Below, one piece after another: positions 58,201 through 64,000 of a stretch of DNA of 64,000 bases. The notes beneath the pieces are model-generated. The model did no database searches. It was not told the DNA's origin and saw nothing but the letters and a program-made list of their open reading frames with translations. Position 1 is the first letter of the stretch. Every line of letters starts with the position of its first letter. Source of the stretch: Colwellia maritima (GTDB taxonomy: Bacteria; Pseudomonadota; Gammaproteobacteria; Enterobacterales; Alteromonadaceae); contig NZ_JAKKSL010000004.1 in NCBI RefSeq assembly GCF_022669015.1, positions 248,001 through 312,000 on the forward strand. The letters run 5' to 3'. The position numbers and the translations under genes are program-made.

Positions 58201-61200
58201 ACTCCCTTGCTGTTTTCGATATAGATGATGGTAATTTTGATAGTTATATCCGTTTATATAACCAAAGTGGTACTCTCATTGGCAGTAATGATGATGCAAG
58301 TATAAGCAAGGGGCAGGGAGGTAGCAGTTCTGGAGCTGAATCTTTCTATGCTCATATTTTCTCTATTCCTGGCGAATATACTCTTAAAGTCTCTCGATAT
58401 TCAGATAGCGTTATTCAATCAGGTGATAGTTATACTCTGCACATATCATTAGAAAATGGTGGCTTTGCTGATACGGATAATGATGGTATTGCTGATGATT
58501 GGGAAGATGAGTATGGGTTAGATAAAAATGATCCTACAGATGCACAATTAGATAACGATTCCGATGGCTTAAATAACTTAAGTGAATTCAAGTCTGGAAC
58601 TAATCCATTGATTGCGGACACCGATAATGACGGTTTAAGCGATAGCGTTGAAATAAACACATCCAAAACTAATCCATTATTAAATGACACAGATGGTGAT
58701 ACTTTATCTGATTTTGATGAATACTATACCCTTAAAACGAGCCCTTTTTTCGCCGATACTGATGGTGATGGTATTAATGATGCACAAGATACTATTGATG
58801 ACTGGCTATACTTCTTTAATGGTGAAGCGGTCGGTGATTATTTTGGTAGCGTCGTTAGTGATCTTGGAGATGTCAATAATGATGGTGTAGTTGATGTCAT
58901 TGTTGGTGCTCCACTGAATAATAACAATGGCAGTAATTCAGGCAGTGTCACTATATTCTCGGGCGCTACTGGCGAAGAACTGTATCGCTTTTATGGTGAA
59001 TTCCCTGAGGATAACTTAGGACGATCCGTCAGTGATCTTGGCGATGTGAATAACGATGGGTTTGCTGATGTAATTGTTGGTTCTCAACGTCAAAATATGT
59101 TGATGGAAACGTCTATAGGAGTTGCGACTATATACTCTGGCGCAGACGGGAGTGTATTACATCGTCTCTACAGTGGCTCTAGTTTTGATGGTTTTGCCGA
59201 GTCGGTCAGTGCTCTTGGAGATGTTAATAGTGATGGCTTTGCTGACGTTATTGTCGGAGCGCCACAAGATAACACCCATGATACCTACTCTGGTAGCGCC
59301 ATGATATTCTCTGGTGCTACGGGTGAGGTATTGCATAGTTTCTATGGCGAGGATAACGGAGATGAGTTTGGGCGTGCTGTTAGTGATGCAGGTGATGTCA
59401 ATAACGATGGTTTTGCTGATGTCATTGTCGGTGCTCCGCAAAATGATACTAATGGTCGTAATGCAGGCAGTGCCATTATCTTCTCTGGCGCGACAGGTGA
59501 GGTGCTGAAAAGCTTTTATGGTGAATATTATTATGAAAACTTTGGCTACTCAGTCAGTGACGCTGGCGATGTAAATAAAGATGGTGTTACTGATGTTATT
59601 ATAGGCGCACCGGGTGAAGGCTTTGAAGTCGCGGAGAGATCTATGCGAGGAGCTCAATCTGTAACACCTTTGCAATCAGCTGAAAGAATTCAGACGGATA
59701 ATGGTAATGCCACCATATTCTCAGGAGCCACAGGTGAGGTTATCTATAGCTTTAATGGCGAAGCTGAGTACGACCAATTTGGAATATCCGTGAGTGGTCT
59801 TGGCGATATTAATAATGACGGTTATGCCGATGTTATTGTTGGGGCTCCTGAAAATGACACTAATGGTAGTGCGACTATATTTTCAGGTGTTGATGGTTCA
59901 ACGCTTTTAACCATAGTTGGACAGAGTGATTATGCCGGCTTAGGTATTTCAGTTAGTGCTTTGGCTGATATAGATAATGACGGTTATCCTGAAGTTATTG
60001 TTGGCACTTATAAAAGTACCGCACGTATTATTGCTGTAAATAAGGATTGGGATGGTGATGGCTTAGTATTGTCGGCAGATCTACATCCTTATATTGATGA
60101 TTTTCTAGACAGTGATGGTGATGGTTTAATGGATGTATTGGAGCTAGCTATTGGTACAGCCATCGATAATGTTGATACCGATGGTGATACACTTAGTGAC
60201 TTTAATGAATACCATTCGCTTACATCAGATCCATTATTAGTTGATACCGATGGTGACGGTACTAACGATGCTGCAGACACCTTCGATAACTTGCTATATT
60301 CATTTAATGGTGAAGATATCAATGACAATTTTGGAGATGCGGTTAGTGATGCCGGTGATGTCAATAAAGATGGAGTGGTAGATATTATTGTTGGTGCTTA
60401 TGGAAATGATACCAATGGTAATGATTCTGGCAGTGCTACTATACTTTCAGGGGCAACGGGTGAGGTATTGTATCAATTCTATGGTGAGTCTCCAAATGAT
60501 GAATTAGGGCGTGTTGTTAGTGGTGCAGGTGATGTTAATAACGATGGCTACGATGATGTTATTGTCAGCTCACGAAGTAACCAAGTAATCGTAGACACTT
60601 CAGTAAGAGTGGCGGTAATCTTTTCGGGCGCAGATGGCAGTATACTGCATCGCTTTTCTAGTGCGTCTAACGATAACGATACTTTTGCAGGCGCTATCAG
60701 TGCTGCCGGTGATGTTAATAATGATGGTTATGCTGATGTGATTGTTGGAGCATCACGAAATGATACTAATGGGCAGTACTCAGGTAGTGCAACTATCTTC
60801 TCTGGTGCTACGGGTGAGGTAGTGCGTAGCTTTTATGGTGAGGCGGCCTATAGTTATTTTGGTAGCTCTGTTAGTGATGCGGGTGATGTAAATAATGATG
60901 GCTTCGGTGATGTTATTGTTGGTGCTTCTAATAATAGTGTAGGCAGTGCGACCATATACTCTGGGGCCACAGGTGAGGTATTGCACCGTTTCAGTTCTTC
61001 TAGTAATAATGGCTACACTAATGGTTTTGGTAGTGTTATTAGTGATGTTGGCGACGTTAATAATGATGGTTTTGATGATGTTATTGTTGGTGCGCCTTAT
61101 AAAACGGCTAATGTTTATCAAACTGGCAGTGCCACCATCTATTCCGGCGGCACAGGCGAGGTACTGCATAACTTTGAAGGTGTAGCTTCACGTGATTATT

Positions 61201-61511
61201 TAGGAAGTTCAGTGAGTGGTCTTGGTGATGTCAATAATGATGGTTTTGCCGATGTTATTGTTGGAGTATCAGGAAAAGATAATAATGCTGAATTTTCAGG
61301 TGGTACTGACTCAGGTAGCGTTATTGTATTTTCAGGGTTTGATGGCTCAAGGCTATTCACTATATCCGGTCAGATAGAAGACGCACAATTAGGCAGCGCA
61401 GTGAGTTATTTAGGAGATATTAATAGTGATGGCTCCCCTGAAGTTGCTGTTGGAACCTTAAATAACACGGCTCACGTTATTTCAATTGTCAGCGAAGAAG
61501 TGGTGGAATAG
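25047..61511 (+). CDS. Giant secreted multidomain protein, about 12,150 residues (14 frame breaks, one in-frame TGA)
   Basis: One continuous coding region of 36,465 bp. The start is ATG 25047 behind AAGGAA, opening a signal peptide (FIALSFIIVFFSSFSKA); an in-frame TTG 13 codons upstream lacks both. Apparent frame changes near 29015, 30118, 33150, 40430, 41795, 41940, 42955, 43575, 45450, 45620, 47275, 50060, 52105 and 56340 (seven gains, seven losses, net zero) each join two halves of a recognisable domain or sentence. A TGA at 51134 interrupts an otherwise open frame. Domain order: Ig-like array; seven propeller/Big_5/IPT supermodules; further Ig-like domains and propellers; TSP3, BIG2 and PPC; two TSP3 plus FG-GAP propeller blocks. 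No membrane anchor, RTX repeats or sorting tail are seen. I infer a giant extracellular adhesin or surface filament. If some breaks are real, it would instead be a decaying gene or several proteins. Confidence 0.8.
34760..36450 (+). repeat. Supermodule 1 (propeller, Big_5, IPT, IPT)
   Basis: LVIVD-type propeller strands (GGVQVINISNIQAPYRVGFV, EGVVVVDIADPNLPIIAVLD) are followed by a Big_5-like domain near 35460-35830. Two IPT/TIG domains follow: HAISPDSGSIIGGDQITIEG, DNFGSNPKVFLGG, and a second one near 36120. No frame break. A CxxC (EQCSMCTG) lies just ahead, near 34400. Confidence 0.7.
36550..38630 (+). repeat. Supermodule 2
   Basis: A propeller-like section (36550-37770; strands such as LVYALGRGSGLVGL and EGLVIVSISESERPSVIKHV), a Big_5-like domain (37770-38100; ISLDSSMQLSFSQAIII), then two IPT-like domains (38110-38360 and 38370-38630; ISPVVGSVVGGTAVRLTGRG). 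Intact. Confidence 0.68.
38640..40690 (+). repeat. Supermodule 3
   Basis: An LVIVD propeller (YAVAAAGDGGVLIINIDSST, IGVVIVDISDVYNPKIIHRI, VGITSFDVTNPKAPTKLDSF), a Big_5-like domain (NPANGILDFDTDEKLKIRLR), and two IPT-like domains, the second reading SISPKWGP, then VGGTKVTILGKGFEPGNTV after correcting one extra base near 40430. Confidence 0.7.
40700..42900 (+). repeat. Supermodule 4 (two frame breaks)
   Basis: Propeller strands (GNGGITRLNFDDQNGMQVID, GVIVLDLSEVMAPRVISAGN), a Big_5-like domain (EGDYLAANEPYRVTFNESVT) and an IPT-like domain (HRGDQQTITLHGENFRPEMT), then a second Ig-like domain. Frame changes near 41795 (extra base) and 41940 (missing base) cancel. Confidence 0.65.
42910..44620 (+). 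repeat. Supermodule 5 (two frame breaks)
   Basis: Propeller strands (SGLEIYDISIWEQPIRISQL, NGLAIVNITDLAKPLLIDNH), a Big_5-like domain (SFAPVDGAELAKNESIRIQF) and two IPT-like domains (VRITGENFGDNLGELKISIG; IAPISGSPQGGNTVDLFGSG). Extra bases near 42955 and 43575 interrupt the propeller. Confidence 0.7.
44630..46620 (+). repeat. Supermodule 6 (two frame breaks)
   Basis: A propeller (ARLVVTNVADPVRPIIIEKE, KGLYHFDITLPTSPNLLNTL, DLQLFDISSWLEGQYNSSIE), a Big_5-like domain (FSEQVLPVNQPVEIQFNRHL) and two IPT-like domains (NWRGGEVITIVGENFTMDST; EIVAISGTGFSSFTKVTING). Missing bases near 45450 and 45620 interrupt the propeller. Confidence 0.7.
46630..48770 (+). repeat. Supermodule 7 (reordered, one frame break)
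   Basis: Propeller strands (RQIFIYDISNVYAPQLINQI, TNIDYYDVSNLAVLHSRYEH), one extra base near 47275, then IPT-like domains (TPKNSITGRSVNYQVTGQQL; GGNKITITGLGLNGDLSVHL). A Big_5-like domain comes last (EDESLVLSFNEDVIATGFSV), so the order differs from the other modules. Confidence 0.62.
48771..54100 (+). other. Giant protein region 3: Ig-like domains and two propeller sections
   Basis: Ig-like domains near 49420 (SPENGDFIAMDERTDVLIKS) and 49730 (SPDNGKTFHENESVIFEVLL) lead to a propeller-like section at 50090-51130 (LYQYNIDLQNIPQVHQTSYV). Further Ig-like domains follow (SPDNNQRFEEGELAKVVYSS near 51775). A second large propeller spans 52400-54090 (RLVIVDPLENFQVVGTYV; FGIELLDLGRFNSAKTALLS). Frame changes lie near 50060 and 52105. 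The TGA at 51134-51136 is flanked on both sides by the same open frame. Confidence 0.65.
54101..57370 (+). other. Giant protein region 4: Ig-like and invasin-like domains
   Basis: Ig-like domains start near 54115 (SPIASQVFIQGQTLSLSLMD) and 54410 and continue to about 55600. An invasin/Big_1-like domain follows near 55640-55950 (VNVDESPIYQIEVIDHANRR, then VANQDITWRL), with related domains to 56690. A Big_5-like domain lies near 56720-57040. One frame change near 56340 (missing base) falls between domains. Confidence 0.6.
57380..57690 (+). repeat. Thrombospondin type 3 calcium-binding repeats, block A
   Basis: About five acidic repeats of the DxDxDGxxD kind: DFDSDGIPNGIE, VDSDGDGINDGDEDVDGDGL, DSDNDGLNDFDE and DTDLDGISDFIE. 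Such repeats bind many Ca2+ ions and act as a stiff linker. Confidence 0.85.
57700..58450 (+). other. BIG2-like and PPC domains
   Basis: A BIG2-like domain (FDTANEQIATVNTTGLISLI, then ASGTTEITVTF) is followed by a bacterial pre-peptidase C-terminal (PPC) domain, opening EQEPNNSLETAQNID and containing YYQFTVVTADSLAVFDIDDG, then SYIRLYNQSGTLIGSNDDA and GEYTLKVSRYS. PPC domains are typical of secreted proteins. Confidence 0.8.
58460..60030 (+). repeat. TSP3 block B and first seven-bladed FG-GAP propeller
   Basis: Five or so TSP3 repeats (DTDNDGIADDWEDEYGLDKN and following) lead into seven FG-GAP/integrin-alpha-like blades of about 175 bp. Each blade has a Ca-binding GDVNNDGxxDVIVGxP loop (near 58866, 59040, 59217, 59391, 59565, 59802, 59965), mostly followed by GSxTIFSGATGEVL. 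Seven blades make one complete propeller. Confidence 0.88.
60040..61500 (+). repeat. TSP3 block C and second seven-bladed FG-GAP propeller
   Basis: A shorter TSP3 segment (DSDGDGLMDVLELAIGTAID) precedes seven more FG-GAP blades (loops near 60354, 60530, 60710, 60884, 61049, 61223, 61416). The blades match block B in order, including the odd second blade (SSRSNQVIVDTSVRVAVIFS against GSQRQNMLMETSIGVATIYS), so the whole block was duplicated. The protein ends 30 or so residues after the last blade. Confidence 0.88.
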
Positions 61512-61659
61512 AATTCCACGCCCAATAAATAGCCAATGGATAATATGAATCATCTCAGTAGTAGTTGTTGGCATTGATGTTTTAATGATAACATTCAGAA
61601 CTTATGTAAGTTACTAATGTATAATAATTTTATAAAGTTGTATCAGTAGGTAAATAAAA

Positions 61660-62436
61660 ATGAAACTAGTTAAAATTGCGGTAATTATCGCCTGTGCCTC
61701 GCTTGGTGCTTGCGATATGTTGTCTAGCAAAGATCTTGACAAGGAAAAGTTTGAAGCATATTTGAAACTTAAACGTATTCCTTTAGATGATAAAGCGCGT
61801 TATCAGCGCATAAAAAAAGAATACAATCAACGTGCGGCGCTAGTGGGCGCAATTGATCACACAAAAAAGCTTAAACAATTACAAATAGACACCGAAGTGG
61901 AACAATTTCGACAACAATTAGTTATTAGTCGTTATTTTGAACAATACCTAGCCGATGCGGTAACAGAAACGGGACTTCAGAACTTTTATAATCAGAATAT
62001 TGAAAATTACAAAACCCGAAAAATACATGCTAGTCATATTCTTTTCCGTGTAAACCCCAAAATGGATGAGGTTGAACGACAAGCGTTATTAACCTCAGCC
62101 CAAGACGTTTATAGCAAAATAAAGAGTGGAGAAGATTTTTCAGAATTAGCTAAATCGCAATCACACGATAAAGTATCTGGTGCAAAAGGAGGCGATTTAG
62201 GTTGGATCAATCAAGGAGCTATATCCGCAGAATTTTCACAAAAAATATTTAATCTAAAGGCGGGCGAAGTATCAGTACCATTTTTAACGGCTTATGGGTA
62301 TCACATAGTTAAAGTTATTGATGAACCACAAGAAATTACTAAGTCATTTGAAAGTGTAAAAGGTGATATTCGTTATCAGCTACGTAACCAAAGTAAGCAA
62401 GCTGAAATGGCAAGATTGATAAAATCGGTTGAGTAA
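61660..62436 (+). CDS. PpiC-type peptidyl-prolyl isomerase lipoprotein (EpsD/SurA-like)
   Basis: An intact 258-residue lipoprotein with signal VIIACASLGAC (lipobox LGAC). A helical SurA-like N-terminal region (residues 25-115) is followed by one complete parvulin domain: HASHILFRVNPKMD, SGEDFSELAKSQSHDK, GGDLGWINQGAISAEFSQKI, VSVPFLTAYGYHIVKVIDE. It catalyses prolyl isomerisation of exported proteins in the periplasm. The architecture (lipoprotein, helices, single PpiC) resembles the EpsD family that accompanies secretion or polysaccharide systems. It lies 148 bp after the giant gene on the same strand, so it probably folds or escorts that protein (inference from position). Confidence 0.88.
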   Translation: MKLVKIAVIIACASLGACDMLSSKDLDKEKFEAYLKLKRIPLDDKARYQRIKKEYNQRAALVGAIDHTKKLKQLQIDTEVEQFRQQLVISRYFEQYLADAVTETGLQNFYNQNIENYKTRKIHASHILFRVNPKMDEVERQALLTSAQDVYSKIKSGEDFSELAKSQSHDKVSGAKGGDLGWINQGAISAEFSQKIFNLKAGEVSVPFLTAYGYHIVKVIDEPQEITKSFESVKGDIRYQLRNQSKQAEMARLIKSVE

Positions 62437-62726
62437 ATCGACAATATAACCATATGGTTACATCGAATTAACCCTATTTTTTAATACGCAGGAGTCATAT
62501 ATTGGCTCCGTAAAATTATTTACACCAGTTTCATTAATTTGGTGATCTATTTTGTACACAGGAAAAACAGCCAAGGACAAGGTTCTTATTTTAATAATTA
62601 GCAGTTTTAACTATTAAATAACAAAGTGTTGGCGGTTTTAACAAGTAAAAATGATTACATAGTTAGCGATAATGGTATTACATCAAAAATAATAAATACT
62701 GTAAAAATAATAAAAGGCTAACTATC
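62437..62726. other. Intergenic region between the two foldase genes
   Basis: No gene was seen. A short imperfect hairpin (GGAGTC/GGCTCC, 62490-62508) lacks a T-run and is not called a terminator. The rest is AT-rich and may contain the promoter of the second foldase gene. Confidence 0.4.
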
Positions 62727-63597
62727 GTGAATACATTACCTCAATCTATTACTATGTTACTCGCTAGTATTCTTCTGCTGAGTAGCTGCAATCGCGCTGA
62801 AGAAACTAAGCATGAGTCACCAATTGAGCAAAGCACTATTTTGGCTCATGTTAATAATGAGGTAATTACCGATGAAGATCTGCAATTTTTCATTAATAAA
62901 ACCTTTGCTAATAATTCTTTAGCCATTAGAAATAAAGAAATAAAGAAAAACATATTAGCTTGATTTAGTCGCTTCAAAAGCAATGAAAATTGCAATGCAA
63001 GCAGAGTTATCCCAAGAAGAAATCAATGATATTAAACTAAAGACTCAACACTACGAAGAAGAGTTATTTATAAAAGAATACCTCAAACAATATGCTATTC
63101 CTGAGCCAGTTTCGTCCGCTATGATAAGTAGTTATTATCAAGAACACTTAGATCAATTTGGTCAAGTAGATGTGAAAACGGTAGAGATCCTGCAGCGTAA
63201 AACAAAACTAAACGAAGGTGAACGAGACACAATATTAGCTAGTCTACCAACGATTAATGCTCAAACTGATTGGCAAAACTATGCCGAAAACAAAGGCAAA
63301 AGCCTTGGCTTAAGTTATGTAAAAACAAGATTTACTCCAGGGTTATTCGATAAAAATATTGCAGAAGTTATAGAAAAAATGCAGGTAGGTGAAAAGTCAA
63401 AAATCACTTTTGTGCAAGGCCAACCTTACATTCTTAGAGTATTAGCAATACAAACATTACCGGCAAAACCCTTGTCTTCAGTAAACGCAGATATTCGTAA
63501 AAAACTCGCAGCATTACAGCTTAAAAAAGCGGTTAAAGAAAGCACAGAGCAAGTATTACAGCAAACGAAGGTTGTGTACGTAGAGTTAAATGAATAA
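62727..63597 (+). CDS. Second PpiC-like foldase lipoprotein (one frame break)
   Basis: About 289 residues after removing one extra base near 62958, giving EIKKNILLDLVASKAMKIAM. It starts at GTG 62727 and has a lipoprotein signal ILLLSSC. The layout copies the previous gene: a helical N-terminal region (NNEVITDEDLQFFINKTFAN), IKEYLKQYAIPEPVSSAMIS and YYQEHLDQF, then a parvulin-like domain that has diverged (VDVKTVEILQRKTKLNEGER; GEKSKITFVQGQPYILRVLA). The usual HxxHIL start of the PpiC domain reads VKTVEIL, without the conserved histidines, so isomerase activity may be lost and it may act as a chaperone only. The 5' end of the gene resembles that of the next gene. Confidence 0.82.
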
Positions 63598-63637
63598 TGA
63601 TTAGCAAAAACAGCAAAACAATAAAAAGGGAACTATT

Positions 63638-64000
63638 GTGAACACATTATCTAAAGCGACTATTGTGTTGCCGGGAGTATTTTCTTACTTAGTGGTTGTT
63701 TCCAGTCGGATGAAAAAAATGAGGCGCCCACAGAGCAAAATGCTAAAGATTCAGATGGCGATGGTGTTGCCGATAATGCGGATGCTTTCCCAAATGACCC
63801 TGCTGAAACGTCTGACTTAGATGGTGACGGTGTTGGTGATAATGCTGATGTATTTCCTGAGGATGCCACTGAAACGTCTGACTTTGATGGCGACGGCGTT
63901 GGCGATAATGCCGATGCATTTCCAGAAAATGACACTGAAACGTCTGACTTAGATGGCGACGGTGTTGGTGATAATAGCGATGCTTTTCCAGAAGATGAGA
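63638..64000 (+). CDS. TSP3-repeat lipoprotein (partial, one frame break)
   Basis: Cut by the right edge. It starts at GTG 63638 behind AAAAAGGG. Adding one missing T in the T-run near 63683 restores the lipoprotein signal FFLLSGC and then QSDEKNEAPTEQNAKDSDGD, leading into thrombospondin type 3 repeats (DLDGDGVGDNADVFPEDATE). As written, the first frame would run on as a basic, meaningless peptide. Such repeats bind Ca2+ and usually link a lipid anchor to a distal domain, which would lie beyond the window. It is probably part of the same cluster as the giant protein and the two foldases. Confidence 0.78.
63754..64000 (+). repeat. 66-bp tandem repeats encoding TSP3 units
   Basis: At least four copies with an exact 66-bp (22-codon) period, starting with GATGG at 63754, 63820, 63886 and 63952. 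Copies differ at few positions, mostly synonymous, so the array is young or kept uniform. It continues past the edge. Confidence 0.92.

Noticed and set aside
63660..63935. Minus-strand ORF of 91 codons with serine/proline repeats
   Set aside because: It is the antisense of the TSP3 repeats and merely reflects their 66-bp periodicity.

Overview
The window looks like chromosomal DNA of a marine gammaproteobacterium of the Alteromonadales, probably Colwellia- or Thalassotalea-like. This rests on the AT-rich sequence, the gene content (RatA-RnfH pair, YfcL, GlrK-QseG-GlrR, RlmL-glutaredoxin-Uup-DUF3466 block, TPR-sulfotransferase/TonB-receptor pair) and short spacers; no marker was compared by search. 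No insertion sequence, prophage or CRISPR array was seen.

Layout. 1-6.2 kb: a TPR protein of the sulfotransferase type (minus, runs off the left edge), a TonB-dependent receptor (minus) with its terminator, and a divergent BetT-like BCCT transporter. 6.2-8.6 kb: a MarR regulator, an FKBP prolyl isomerase, a small unknown gene and an exported EF-hand protein. 8.7-12.6 kb: the GlrK-QseG-GlrR two-component operon. The gap before it carries two TGTC-N10-GACA-type sites and a sigma54 promoter that faces the EF-hand gene. 12.6-17.2 kb: cupin, 2OG-Fe(II) oxygenase, isochorismatase-like hydrolase, YfcL, crotonase, RatA and RnfH. 17.3-23.6 kb (all minus): DUF3466 protein, Uup, glutaredoxin-like protein, RlmL. 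23.8-24.3 kb: an initiator tRNA array of two intact copies and one broken copy behind a tRNA-type promoter.

25.0-61.5 kb is one colossal reading frame. Once 14 single-base frame changes and one in-frame TGA are bridged, it predicts a secreted protein of about 12,150 residues. It starts with a signal peptide and continues with an Ig-like array, then about seven copies of a roughly 2-kb supermodule (LVIVD-type beta-propeller, Big_5-like Ig domain, two IPT/TIG-like domains). More Ig-like domains and propellers follow, then thrombospondin type 3 Ca-binding repeats, a PPC domain and two duplicated seven-bladed FG-GAP propellers. Directly downstream are two lipoproteins of the SurA/EpsD-like PpiC foldase class and a TSP3-repeat lipoprotein cut by the right edge. 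I infer that these four genes form a giant surface-protein system with dedicated periplasmic foldases.

A caution applies throughout. About 30 frame disruptions of one base (about 18 apparent insertions, 12 deletions) occur across the window, including in housekeeping genes such as rlmL and uup. This pattern fits unpolished long-read consensus better than real gene decay, so broken genes are annotated as single loci with the break positions stated.
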